In this document: positions 46,835-58,800 of the stretch, one piece after another
Layout of the letters: each line of letters opens with the position of its first letter
Position numbering within the stretch: the first letter of the stretch is position 1
DNA from: Oenanthe sinensis
Taxonomy: Eukaryota > Streptophyta > Magnoliopsida > Apiales > Apiaceae
Assembly: GCA_028671895.1 (NCBI GenBank)
Contig: CM053810.1
Location: 34,451,501-34,515,500 of the forward strand
Direction of reading: 5' to 3'
Length of the DNA: 64,000 bases
The notes under the pieces: generated by a model
Databases searched by the model: none
What the model was told of the DNA's origin: nothing
The model's input: only the letters and a program-made list of their open reading frames with translations
Program-made: the position numbers and the translations under genes

Positions 46835-46842
46835 TATAAATA
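46835..46842 (+). promoter_or_regulatory. LTR TATA box of element C
   Basis: CTCTATAAATATGAGG, the same core-promoter context as in element A. Confidence 0.75.
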
Positions 46843-47183
46843 TGAGGCCAAGGGCTTCATTATGTTCGTAGTTGAAAATATTCAAATTCAGTAATTTGTC
46901 TGCATTGTAATATTCACAGACTTTCTGTATTGGTTTGAAATATAATTGTTCAACAAGAACAATTAATGTCAAAATCGTTCTAGAATACTTTATCAGTTAT
47001 ATACACTTTCATCATATGAATTTTGTAATACTTTTCAAGTTAAAAATCATATCTTCTACTTGAATAGTATTTCATTAAAATTAATATTTTATGATTAATT
47101 AAAATAATATTTTAAATCCAAAATTATGCAATTAAATATAGATATTGTATTCAACCCACCTTCTACAATATCAGAGACCAACA

Positions 47184-47200
47184 ATTGGCATAAAAGGTGG
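47184..47200 (+). other. Degenerate PBS of element C
   Basis: ATTGGCATAAAAGGTGG follows the LTR, a mutated form of the iMet-type ATTGGTATCAAAGCTGG seen in element A. Confidence 0.55.
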
Positions 47201-47335
47201 TTGATATTTCTAATATTAGATCTGAACCAAATATTCCCTAACTCATACAGAACCCAAAAATTATTTTTCATCAGAATTTATTTTAAGTCAAAAATTATTA
47301 TTTTCTGAAACACTTAATTTTTAATCTTATTAAAG

Positions 47336-48662
47336 ATGAGTACACAAAAAATGTCAAGCATTAAAATTCCACCATTTGATAAAGATTCCTACAATTTGTG
47401 GAAGCACAAAATGCTATTATTTTCGGGGAACGCCAATATCAAATATGCAAAGATTTTGGCCAATGGTATTGAGCCCCCAATTACAATTATTCTCGAGCAT
47501 GAGGTCGATGGGGTCGTAATTCATCATTAACAGTTTCCTAAAGATCCGTCTGATTATACGGTAGATGAAAAGGAAAACATGACTCTAGATAACAGTCTCA
47601 GACTCATATTGGTAGAATCCCTAGATTACATTATGTACAACCAGGTTGTAAATTGTAAAAATGGCAAATAAATCTGGGATACCATTGAGATAATCAATGA
47701 GGGGACTGAAAAAGTCAAAGAGAATAGATTGCAGATCCTAACCTCCCAATACGATCAATTTAGATCCAACCCTGGTTAGGGTATCTCTGAGGTGCTTCAT
47801 AGATTGAATAAATTGATAAACGAAATCAACCTTAATGGGAAATATTACAAGAACTAGGAGGTCAAGAGGAATTTTTTGCTAACTTTACCCGAGCATCTGG
47901 AATATAGGATTGCAACTATCCGAGAGTCTAAGGACATGAAAGAGGTAACCCTAGAAATACTTTACGGAGTATTGAAGACCTATGAATTGGAACAGATCCA
48001 GATCAGAGAAATGTATGAAAGAGGTAAGGTTCTGAGTTTCTCTAAAGCACTGATAGTAGAAGCACTAAAGAAGAAAGAAGTGAAGGATGTTGCACCTTCT
48101 AACACTTCAGTTGAGTATGTGGTTCCAAAATTTGGACACTTCAGATAACCGGGAAAATGGTGAGTTATACTCTTTGAAAGAACTGGATCAGCTGGAAGAT
48201 GAATCTCTAGCTTTGGTTGCCAGGTGGTTTGGCAACATGAGATTCCGAAGGAACCCTTCCTACAAAGTTAAACCTAATTTTGGAAGATTTCAGAGAGGAG
48301 GTTCTACTACAGCTATATCAAGAAGCGGCTCCAAGACCGGTTTAGTTGATAGAAGCAAATTTCATTGCTTTAACTGCAACAAGCTAGGCCACTTTGCAAC
48401 TGAATGTAAGAAGCCTAAGCAAGGGAAGAAAAGAGAGTCTTATGAAGAGCTCAAAGAAAAGTATGATGTACTTGTGAAAAAGCATCAGGGAAAGTCTTAT
48501 CTAGCAGAGGGAATAAGCTAGGATGATTCAGACAACGATGATGAGGAAGAAATGAGAAATCTTGCTCTTATGGCCTCATCCGAAGAATCACTGTCTCCAA
48601 CTCGACAAAGAGGAAAAGAGGTAGATCCTTCATTCCCTAAGATATTTAAATTACTAGGTAAA
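47336..48662 (+). pseudogene. Gag of element C, 5' part
   Basis: Starts MSTQKMSSIKIPPFDKDSYN and is clearly the closest relative of A's gag. It has stops (for example at 47528, and in the KNGK* and NPG* regions) and a frame change near 48120. The zinc knuckle CFNCNKLGHFATEC at about 48365-48410 is still intact. The sequence is cut at 48667 by element B and resumes at 63464. Confidence 0.9.
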
Positions 48663-48667
48663 GAACT

Positions 48668-49913
48668 TGTTAGGTCCAAAGTGTTGTAGAGGGGGGGGGG
48701 TGAATACAACTTTTTAAAAGTAATGAGAGAATATACAAATATGCAGGTAATAAATGATGACACAGAATTTCAAGAATATATCTTTATATTCATTGAGGGA
48801 TTTGCTACAACATTCATAAAAGCATCATGATCAGTTGAACAATAAATACAGCAATTAAAGCTTGATTCAACTGATCCTCTCTCTCACTATTGTTTTACAG
48901 TAAATGCTCTCTCTTGAAATATATCGTAGAAATACAGAGATGGATAAAAATCAAATAAAAATGAAAATAAAGTGTTGCTTTTATAATGTCGTGTAGTCTT
49001 GATCTTGTCCTTTTTGTGTATGTGGCCCAATCAGGACTCGACAATAAAAAGTACATTCCCAACCACTCTGGATCAACCGTTCACAATAAGCCACTTGTCC
49101 CTTGAACATTAAATGCTACATATCGACCCGCATCTCGATCTCGGCCTGGACCCATCTCGATCTCGATCTTGGTCGACAATCTCGATCTCGATCTCGATCT
49201 GTGAAAATCTCGATCTCGATCTATGAGAATCTCGATCTCGATCTGTGAGAATCTCGATCTCGATCTCGATCTGCCGTGGATCGAGATTTGCCTTGCAATG
49301 TTTTTCTTCAATTATCAATCTCGATCCGCATCTCGATCTGCTGTGGATCGACATTTGCCTTAGCAAATATGCACTCATCCAATGTTGACTTTCTTTAGTG
49401 ACTAATTGTGGATTAACCTTTATGAGCAAGTTTCCCTAGCTTCTTCAATTTATTTTCCTTACTCAATTCAAATGAGATCTTCTATTACTGACATGAACTT
49501 GCCTCAAATGTCCTGACACTTGATGCAATGGTCTGGTTCATAAGTGAATAGTCTTATAGGGGTTCTTGCTTCTGAATGTCAGTTCTCATTTGTTGATTAA
49601 CCTTTACATTATCCAGTTGTTGAGATACATTACATGAAATCACTTTGGTCTTCTTGATACTTCTTTGACATTAATTTGATTCTCCATTAGATAAGTTAGG
49701 GCATGAGCAATACTGAGATTGAACTTCTTCTCACTTAGGCATTCTTGATTAACCAAATTAGTTACTTGTAGTTACCAAGTATCATTACCATTTCTTCAGT
49801 TGATTGATTCCATGTGCTTCTTCAGTTTCCCTTGTTTTGCTGTTGTTTTATCTTTTACCTAGTTGAGTTACATAGTAATTAAGTGTTACAAGTTAGTACA
49901 CCTATGCCTTTCA
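48668..49913 (-). repeat. 3' LTR of element B
   Basis: 1,246 bp, TGTTAGGTCCAAAG ... TATGCCTTTCA. It contains the ATCTCGATC array at 49131-49362 and a minus-strand TATAAAA at 48979-48985. Confidence 0.95.
49131..49362 (-). repeat. U3 ATCTCGATC array, 3' LTR of B
   Basis: Clusters of tandem ATCTCGATC units joined by TGTGAGA or TATGAGA spacers, closing with GATCGAGATTTGCCTT. One cluster has one unit more than in the 5' LTR. Confidence 0.92.
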
Positions 49914-49933
49914 ATCTCCCCCTATTTGATTGT
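49914..49933 (-). other. Polypurine tract of element B
   Basis: The minus strand reads CAAATAGGGGGAGAT next to the LTR. Confidence 0.85.
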
Positions 49934-50375
49934 CTAACAATGACAACCAAATTCACAATGAGGATAACTCAACTAACCAGGGACTGAAAAAGATAAAATA
50001 ACATTCATAAAAGATCATGTCAACTTGCATAATGCTTGGCTTGATTAACTAGCTTCATGTCTATTACTGATACTTCAAGTGCCAAAATTGGACACCTGTT
50101 GGCTCAATCAAATGGCTTCATGCTCTTCTAGAGATTTTCTCTAAGTACTTAAAAGCACGGTCCACTCAATCTTCAATTATCCTTCTGAAGTCCTTTTAGC
50201 AGTATTACCACCGCCGAACTTCGCGAAATAATTGACGCCTAATATAAACCAGTTTCAAGACACTTAGCTAACTAACTTCTACCTTACACTACACAAGAAA
50301 ACAGATAATATACTTACAATGCAGGAAAACAAGAAAACAAATTACAACGCAAAGAAACATTACAAGCATAATACA
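49934..50375 (-). other. 3' untranslated region of element B
   Basis: Between the ORF4 stop and the PPT; no coding frame. Confidence 0.6.
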
Positions 50376-50942
50376 TTAAAACTTCGATTTCTTGCGCTCC
50401 TCTTCCTCACGAGTTTTCTTCTTGGCTGCTTTTTCTTTCTTCATGAACTCAGGGTTGCAGACTTCATCCATCCTTTTCTTGAGAAGATTAAGTCCTTCCG
50501 CTTCCACATGATTTCTGATCTTGTAGTCTCGAAACAACCTCAACCACCTCTCAACCATGCTGCGAGTGGTAAGCTTCCTGGGAATGTCTTCAAACCTCAG
50601 CTTAGTGACTTCGTCAGGATACCCCTTTTCCCCTTTCTTCCTTATGACCAGCTGCTTAGGGTATCCAATGACAATAGCGGTTGTGCATTGTTGTAGCCTC
50701 TGAATGTCAAGCTGTTGTCTTCTTCTACAGAAGTTATCAAACGTGACCCTTAGATAATCCTGATCAAACTCGTCAACATCATCCATCTCATCAATCAATT
50801 CCCTTATGATACACAGTGTTTCATGACTGTGTTCTGCAAAGATGTCGTACTTGATCTCAATGACGGTTTCCACCTGATGCTTGTCTGTATAGATCAGCAG
50901 ATCATTCTCATTCTCAGCTTTTGCTTTTGACAAACTTGACAT
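50376..50942 (-). CDS. ORF4 of element B, uncharacterised 188-residue protein
   Basis: An intact frame starting MSSLSKAKAENENDLLIY and ending in a lysine/glutamate-rich tail (KKEKAAKKKTREEEERKK). Its start lies inside the end of ORF3, overlapping it by 29 nt in another frame. I recognise no domain; the middle is mixed alpha/beta in character (DYLRVTFDNFCRRRQQLD, TRSMVERWLRLFRD). Element A has no counterpart: its ORF3 stop is followed directly by the 3' UTR. It may be a true extra ORF translated by reinitiation, or the C-terminus of an ancestral longer ORF3 set off by an indel. No stop has accumulated here although ORF3 has several. Confidence 0.55.
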   Translation of the reverse strand: MSSLSKAKAENENDLLIYTDKHQVETVIEIKYDIFAEHSHETLCIIRELIDEMDDVDEFDQDYLRVTFDNFCRRRQQLDIQRLQQCTTAIVIGYPKQLVIRKKGEKGYPDEVTKLRFEDIPRKLTTRSMVERWLRLFRDYKIRNHVEAEGLNLLKKRMDEVCNPEFMKKEKAAKKKTREEEERKKSKF

Positions 50943-53900
50943 TTGCACCAACCACTGCACTAGCTTCCTCCCTTATTTCTCCTTCTTCAGGAATGTCTAA
51001 TCTTGGATCTTCGTATCTCTGCACATACTCCTTTATTGCCTCTTCTTGCTGCTCGAATGCATAGTCTTCAGGCTCCTTCTTAACCACTGGTAGTTTGGCT
51101 TCAGGCAACTTGTATCTAACATCTTGCCTTCTTATCAACTTCTCCAAGTCCTTAGCCACCAGCTTCTTTTCCTTTGTTAGAAAACCCTTTGAGAGGACTA
51201 GCTTTGCAACTGCCTTCAGTACATTTCTGCTCGGGGTCAGTTTCGAGTCATGCAGATTTACGATCCTCAAGACCTTGTCATGGACGTATCTGATCTGGTA
51301 GGGATTTAGAATAATGTCAACCCCTCTGTCTTCAGCCATCTTCAACAGTTTCTCCTTAAACAGCACTCTAGTCTTGAAAGAGGTGTCTACCTTGTGAGCG
51401 AATTCTACCAGTTCACTTGCACCCCTTGCATGGAAGAAAGCTTCATCGACCATACACGGCTCGATTCTTGTTATGGGTGTCCAAGTAATCATCAGATTCC
51501 ATGCCTTCTCCTTGAATATGACTTGTACGGAGGTGCATCCCTGTCTTATACAGTTTAGATAGTTCAGCAGCCCAGGATTTAGATTTTCTAGCTTGTGGAG
51601 AAGGAAACTCAATCTTTCTGAGTCAGGAGCATAGGCTCTTGGTGCAGCTAAGGCTTCTCTAGCCTTGTCCCACTCGGGACCTTCCCTCCTTATGTCAGCC
51701 TGGACCTTAGGATCTTTGATCTTTTTCATTTCATACTCATGCTAAGTTTTCTGAGCCGCTCTCTTCTCCTTTTCCATTAGTTCTTTTTCCACTATTCCTT
51801 GAAGCACTTATTCATTCACTCTTTTTCTGGCTTCCCTGAAAATCTCTTCTTGCATCTCCGCTTCTTTCACTACTTCATCAACTTCTTCTTCTGGCACATG
51901 CTCGTCAGCAACCGAGTGGTCTCCTGCATCACCTGCAACTTCTACGCCGGATCCGCCAGGATTTAGACCTCTTTCTTGTTCCCACTCTTTTGCCCGTTGC
52001 TCGAGTCTCTACCTCCTTGCCACTAAGACTTCTACATCCATCTCGTCATCATCAGAATCTTCAATAAAGTTTCCCATAAATACATCGACGAGAGGTGTTT
52101 CTTTCTCAGCTTCTTATTCAACTACCATCTTCTGCTTGCCTTTGTCCTTAAGAGCCGGTTGAGCCTCCTCCACCTTTTCACCAGATTTGTTTGAGGACTC
52201 GATCACCGGACCCTTACCAGTCATCTTTTTCAGACCCTGATCCTCCTTCTCCCCCTTAGGTGGGTTATCCTCATCAGGAGCATCATCATCATTTTTATCG
52301 TCACCACCACCACCGGTTGAAGGACCAGGTCCAGCCCTGTTACGTCCAAAGACAGCATCAAGTAGTTCATTCAGCTTCGTCCAGACCTGAGACATGCCAT
52401 GAGTGACATCATCGACTGACCGCCCAACCTCCACCTGTACCAATCCAAGATTGTTTATCTTTTCTATCATTTGATTTTGGAGGGCAATCAGGTTCTCCAT
52501 GTACTGAGCTCTGACCTCCAATATTCCAGAGTGAGAAGAGACAGCAGCAGTAACATCAGCAACTCCAGCCTCCAAAGCCTCCACCTTCTTCACTAGATCA
52601 TGCAATTTAGGGGACGGTGTTTGGCTTGGATTAAACTGTTTACTCTCGCCGGGTTCTGTTTCACTCAAGATCCCTAAAGAGAAGGGATCTACTCTCCCTG
52701 TCTCTCCCTCGTGTTTAGAGCCTAACAGTACTAGAGCCTCATCTACTAGTCACTGGGGACTAGCGGTGAGTTGGTTGACGATATCGGTCAGTGAGACTGA
52801 ACCTTTAAGCGCTGTGTCTACGTTAGGAGATGGCGTTATGACCATGTCATCCCCTTGTTCACCAAAAACCTTTTCTGGTTCGCTGGGCTGTTCTGGAGGC
52901 GTAGACCCACCAGTCACCAGATGTCGTTGCTCTGCGAGCAACTTGTTTTCTAACAGATGAGGAAGAGTCATCCGTACTGGATTCGACAGACTCTTCCACA
53001 TATAAACTACCTAAGATCCTAGCATCAGAAGGGCTAGTCTCAGTTTGCCATTCCTCTTCCGAGAAATTGCTCAAAGAGCCCTGAGCGGCTAACTCAGGGG
53101 AGGTAGGGCCAGCTCCTATTGGCTGTTGAGCTGGACACCCTCCTTGTCTCTCACCAATATGCCTAGGCGAGTGCGAACGTGTTGGAATGTTTTGGAGAGG
53201 TGAGCCACCAGCGTGAGGTGTGGTGGCTGTGAGAGGTGAACTATCCCTAACAGGTTGCGCAGTTGCCACTGGATTAGAATCCACCTTTTGCTTCTTTGAA
53301 GGTGGCAGAGCTGCTGATGTGACTACTCTCTCAACTCCGACACTCCCTCCACTCGATTCACTCGACTTAGATGATCTTACCTTCCTTTTATCACCAGTTT
53401 TAAGGCTGGCTGTATGTTTGTGAACAGAAGGGCTTGCAGCCTGGGATAGAGCCTGGGGGTTTTCAGGCCCACGGCTGTAGAAAACAGGGGTTGGTTGAAT
53501 TGACGATTGGTCAAGATCAGCAAGAATAAGTACCTGACTCAGAAGATCGTCATCCTTGTCGGCTCCAGCTTCTGCAACATTTGCATCGGCCATGTCAACA
53601 TCCACACCTGCTTCTCCCAAATTTCCAGACACTTGATCTCCACCTGCAGCTTCGTTACCGCTACTCTCAGCTTCTACTGCGGTAAACTAAGAAGCGTGCA
53701 TCCTAGCATACTCATCTTGCAGATCCTGGAAGTACGGAGTCAGGCGCAACTCAAAAACATCTTGACTTTTGCTGGGTTTCCATGGTGGAGATACTCTTTA
53801 AGGTCATATCAAAACATGCCATCCTTTCAGAGCCTTGAAATAATCTTCTGTGCTCCTCTGAAAGGACGTCATCCAGAACCATCTGAAGGAATCTTGGCAT

Positions 53901-54533
53901 CCAGCATTTGACTGGTCCATCTTCCGGATTCCTAGATGCATTCTTTTCCAATGCCCACCTCTCAAGCAACTGAATCAACAGATGTTTGCCCACATTCACC
54001 TTCCTGTTGTTGGCCACTCCATATAGTATTACCCGGCAGCTGTTTTTCATCGGCCTATAGTCTTTGTCCTTTGGGAACATGCAGCGTTGAATGGCTTGAA
54101 CTACATAATCCCACTAAGCTGGTAGCATACTGGTGTTAACCTTTGTTACCTTGATAGGACCCGTGGGAGGGCGACAACCTATCTCCGTGAATAATTGTAA
54201 CATATCCTCCATAGTGGGTTCCGGAGCAAAATTTTCTGAAGGAAACCCAAGTATCTCATTGAACTTCTGCAGATTAACCTCATATTTAGCACCACCGATA
54301 GTGAAGGATAAGTCTGTTGGATTTGCTTTACCACCCTGAATCTCTAATGTTGAGTAAGCAGCTTGAAGGGCTTCGATATTCAGGATGGAAGAGGTGGTTA
54401 AAGCATGACTTATTATGGATGTGTTGTTGAGCGACTCAATCCAGAACTGGTAGTGAATGAATCTACCAGTTGCTCGATCAGCAGAGAGATTAACAAAGTT
54501 GGTTTTGGGAATTGTGAAATTTGGGTTTGCCAT
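50914..54533 (-). pseudogene. ORF3 ('env-like') of element B
   Basis: Starts MANPNFTIPKTNFVNLS, with the same N-terminal domain as A's ORF3 (EVNLQKFNEILGFPSENF, VANNRKVNVGKHLLIQLLE). The first stop is a TAG at 54116-54114 before WDYVV, where A has an amino acid. Frame changes near 53700 and near 52900, and further stops after TASPQ, KMVVE, VARR, RVNE and AQKT, break the rest. The middle is Ser/Pro-rich with a predicted helical segment around 52560-52400 and a G/D-rich linker. The final open stretch 51729-50914 is homologous to A's last 256 residues and reads through the place of A's TGA. No membrane or signal segment is seen. The product is not expressed intact. Confidence 0.8.
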
Positions 54534-55145
54534 TTTAAATTTGTGTTTGAGAAAAGAAATGTTCTGAAAAGGTTTTGCAATGGAAATTTAGAGAACAAGT
54601 TCTAAATTTAAACAAAAAAAACGTACACTATCCCCACTAATTACCCCACGTAATTAGTGACACAATTTAAAACAAATTAACTTCCCCACTAATGACCACT
54701 TAACTCCCCACTAATGATTGACGGTTGAGTTTTAGAAAATTAAAGTGAACAGCCGTTTTTGTTGTTTTAGCTATGAGAGAGAAAAAAAACTTATATTTCA
54801 GAAAAACACAAAACAGGGCGGTTAAGTTGCACTTTATGGATTAAACAGTAATACTCACAACTATTCCACTCAAGAACACAAAATAAATGATGAACAAGAA
54901 AGCATGAAACCAAAAAAAAACAAACTCACTCGAATGAAAAGAAAACTAAAGAACGATTTGCAAGAACACGAATGACGTAGAATAAGCGCAAGGAGTTCAA
55001 CAGTTTAAACAAAATTTTGGCAGAGTTTCGTTTTAGTGATTAATGCTTTCAAGTAACAGTTATTGATTTTTGTTTAAGAAAATCACAAGAAAACTTGGTG
55101 TAATGGCAGGGAAGAGAATGCTGAGTATGTATGTATATGCGTGTG

Positions 55146-55153
55146 TATATAAA
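55146..55153 (-). promoter_or_regulatory. Possible internal promoter (TATA-like) upstream of B ORF3
   Basis: The minus strand reads CATTTATATACACACG, alignable with A's TTCATATACACACAC at 28310-28320; both are followed by ACATAC. It is 114 bp past the array and about 610 nt before ORF3. A second TATA-rich run is at 55216-55229. Confidence 0.45.
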
Positions 55154-55266
55154 TGAGCTTAAGCTTTTTGAAAGAGAGAGAAAGTTAATGGAAATAATGA
55201 ACATTCTATATAATGCTATATATATATAGGCACGCTTAAAAAAAAGTAACTGAAAGGACAAGTCAT

Positions 55267-55470
55267 ATCTCGATCTCGAGATACATTTCTCGATCCACAT
55301 CTCGATGTCGATCTCTATGTCGATCTCGATGTCGATCTCGATCTACATCTCGATCTCGATCTCGATGTGGACAGATCGAGATTTACCTTAAAAAAAAAAT
55401 TTTAAAAGCAATTTTCGCAAGTCGATCTCGATCTCGATCTCGATCCAGAAACAGATCGAGATTTGCCTTA
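55267..55470 (-). repeat. ATCTCGATC array in the pol-ORF3 spacer of B
   Basis: Two clusters of ATCTCGATC/ATGTCGATC units, each closed by ACAGATCGAGATTTRCCTTA, matching the closing sequence of the LTR array. Confidence 0.92.
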
Positions 55471-55820
55471 GAAAATTTCAATGAAATTACAAGAATTAAA
55501 CATTTATATGTAAAATTCGTAAGATTTCACCACAAATTTTCACACCATTTTAGAAACTTACAATTTTGAAATGACAGGGAATTTAGCAAATAAATTATGC
55601 ATTTCAAAATTAAGTCTCGCATTAAAACCCATCACTTCATTAGACATTAATCATATAGATACACAGATCAGCACAAGATTAATTTCATGAACCTTTCTAA
55701 CTTCCCCTTATGACATGCAACACATACATTTTTGAAATTAAGTACACATTATTAATTATGAATATTCATGCACAACAATAATATGTACACAAACTGAATT
55801 ATAACAGATAGGTAGCAAAA

Positions 55821-58800
55821 CTAACAGGTGTTAAGCATCCCCAATTCACCAACCAATCTAGAAAATGTTGATTCGTCTAGAGGTTTAGTGAATATATCTG
55901 CTATTTGAAGTTCAGTAGACAAAAAATGCAACTCTACAGTTCCATTTTCTACATGCTCTCTAATAAAGTGATACCTGATATCAATGTGCTTGGTCCTGGA
56001 GTGATCCACAGGGTTGTTGGTCATTACAATAGCACTTGTGTTGTCAAACATGATAGGAATCTTAGATACTTCCACACCGTAGTCCTTGAGTTGGTTCTTC
56101 ATCCACAGTATCTGGGCCACACAGCTTCCAGCAGCAATATATTTTGTTTCAGCTGTCGAGGTAAATACTGTGTGTTGTTTCATGCTTTGCCAAGACACCA
56201 ACCTTCTTCCAAGGAACTGACAGCTTCCTGAAGTGCTCTTCCTATCTATTCTGCAACCTGCGTAATCTGAATCCGAATAGCCAACAAGATTAAACCCTGT
56301 ATCTCTTGGGTACCAAATCCCGAGATTTGATGTTCCCTTGAGATACCTAAAAATACGCTTTACGGCTATAAGATGTGACTCTCTAGGATCCACTTGGAAC
56401 CTTGCACATAAGCATGTAGAGAACATAATATCAGGTCTGCTAGCAGTTAAATACAAAAGTGAGCCGATCATACCTCGATAGCTTGAGATGTCTACAGGTT
56501 TACCCGCTTTATCCTCGTCAAGCTTCGTGGCTGTTGCCATAGGAGTCTTAGCTTGTGATACATCTTCGAGACCATACTTCTTCAATACATCATGAATGTA
56601 CTTGATCTGGCAGATAAATATCCCGTCCTTCTTCTGACTAACTTGAATACCCAGAAAGAACGTCAGCTCTCCCATCATGCTCATCTCATACCTCGATTGC
56701 ATTAACTTTGCGAATTTAGCACACAGCTTCTCATTTACAGACCCAAAGATAATGTCATCCACATATACTTGCACCATTATTAGATCATCTTTGCATTTCT
56801 TGTAGAAAAGCGTCTTGTCGATTACTCCTCTGGTGAAACCACTTTCTAGTAAGAAGTCTGACAGAGTTTCATACCACTTCCGCGGAGACTGCTTAGGGCC
56901 ATATACTGATTTGAAGAGACGATAAACACAATCACAGTATTTGCTGTCAACAAACCCGGGAGGTTGATCGACATACACTTCTTCATCCAGTTCACCGTTT
57001 AAGAATGCACTCTTGACATCCATCTGATAGACTTTAAAACCATGATGTGCTGCGAATGCTAAGAACATCCTTACTGCCTCTAGCCTTGCTACTGGTGCGT
57101 AGGTTTCATCATAATCAATTCCTTCTCTGTGAGTATAACCCTTAGCAACCAGGCGAGCTTTATTTCGTGTTACAAGTCCGTTTTCATCCATCTTGTTTCT
57201 GAATACCCATTTTGTTCCAACAACAGATCTATTCTTTGGTCTGGGTACCAGCTTCCACACCTTCTGCCTTTCAAACTGATTGAGTTCCTCTTGCATAGCA
57301 ATCACCCAATCAGCGTCATCTAGAGCTTCTTCCACCACTTTAGGTTCCATCTGGGAAAGGAACACTGAGTATAGACATTCATTCTCAGTGGCAATTTCAG
57401 CTCTAGCTTTTCCTCTAGTAGTCACTCCGGCATCTGGATCACCAATAATTAGCTCAAACGGATGGTCCTTGTTCCAAGTACGATCCCTAGCAAATATTCT
57501 TGATGACTCAGCTTGATCTTGTAAGTGGAGGTGACTTAGTCTAGAAGCACTTCCACTAGCTCCCCCTGAGCTAGTACTAGCTCCCCCTGAGTGCATACTT
57601 ACTCCCCCCGAGTTAGCACCAGGTCTAACGGAAGGTGATCCCTCAGCCCTAGTGTTTTGTATTGGCGAAACACTAGACTCTTGATTAATTACATTATTTA
57701 TCGTTGGATCACTACCCTGCACTATAGACTTAGGAACTGTATCCACTTCATCAATATCCATATTTTCAAATCTTAGGGAAGTGGGCTCACTGTCTTCCTT
57801 TAGTATAGAAGGGAGCTTTGAGTCGTCGAATGTGACATTAAGGCTTTCAACCAACTTGCGATCATTAAGCACAAACACCCTGTACGCTGCTACTACTTCA
57901 AGAGAATATCCAATGAAAACCCCTTCATCTGCTTTGGCATCAAACTTTCCAAGTTGTGTCTTGTCTCTTAACACAAAGCATTTGGCACCAAACACGTGAA
58001 AGTACTTGATAGATGGTTTTCGTTTATTCATCAGATAATACGGCGTCTCATTATAGTCCTTTATAATCAGGGTTCTGTTCTGTGTATAACAAGCCGCGCT
58101 AACTGCTTCAGCCCAAAAATACAAAGGAAGTCTCGACTCATACAGCATTGTCCTTGCTGCTTCAACCAGTGTCCTATTCTTCCTTTCTACCACCCCATTC
58201 TGCTGCGGTGTTCTCGGTGCTGAATACTGTCGTCTGATCCCATTAGATATGCAGAAATCCATTAACACTGAGTTCTTGAATTTTGTCCCGTTGTCGGATC
58301 AGATAGTCTTCACAGTCAGACTTGCAACGTTTTCAATTACCAGTACATGCCTAATGATCTCATGTGGCACTTCATCTTTCGATGTCACAAACATCACCCA
58401 TGTGTATTTGGAAAAGTCATCGACAATCACCAGCGCGTATCTTTCCCTTGATATTGACATAACATTAACGGGTCCAAACAAATCCATGTGAAGTAGTTAT
58501 AGGGGCTCGGTAATGCTATTCACTTGCTTATCCTTATGCGAGGCTCTTTCCGATTTTCCCATCTCACATGCTTCGCAGAGTCCATCTGGAGTAAACTGCA
58601 TCTGCGGCAGCCCTCTCACCAATTCTCTCCTTACGAGATTATTCATTGCTTTAAAGTTCAGGTGAGATAATCTTTTATGCCATAGTCAACTTTCATCAGC
58701 AGAAGCCTTGCTGTAGAAACACGTGACTTCAGACTGATCAACAGAATTCATGTCGGCTATGAACAAATTTGACTTCCTTACTCCTTTGAGAGCAAGGCTT

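Larger units (their letters stand above)
45246..47183 (+). repeat. LTR of element C (SIRE-type, plus strand)
   Basis: 1,938 bp, TGAAAGACATATG ... CAGAGACCAACA. It is preceded by a PPT and followed by a PBS and gag, so internal sequence lies on both sides. A U3 motif array is at about 46545-46790 and a TATA box at 46835. Confidence 0.88.
54534..55820 (-). other. Pol-ORF3 spacer of element B
   Basis: 1.29 kb without a coding frame. On the element strand: AT-rich part, motif array (55470-55267), TATA-like sequences (55229-55216 and 55153-55146), then about 610 nt of pyrimidine-rich leader before the ORF3 ATG. Confidence 0.7.

Noticed and set aside
49081..49429. Minus-strand open frames rich in Arg-Ser/Asp-Arg repeats (also 62632-62974)
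   Set aside because: They are translations of the ATCTCGATC array in the LTR of B, not SR-type proteins; frames are open because the repeat lacks stop codons.
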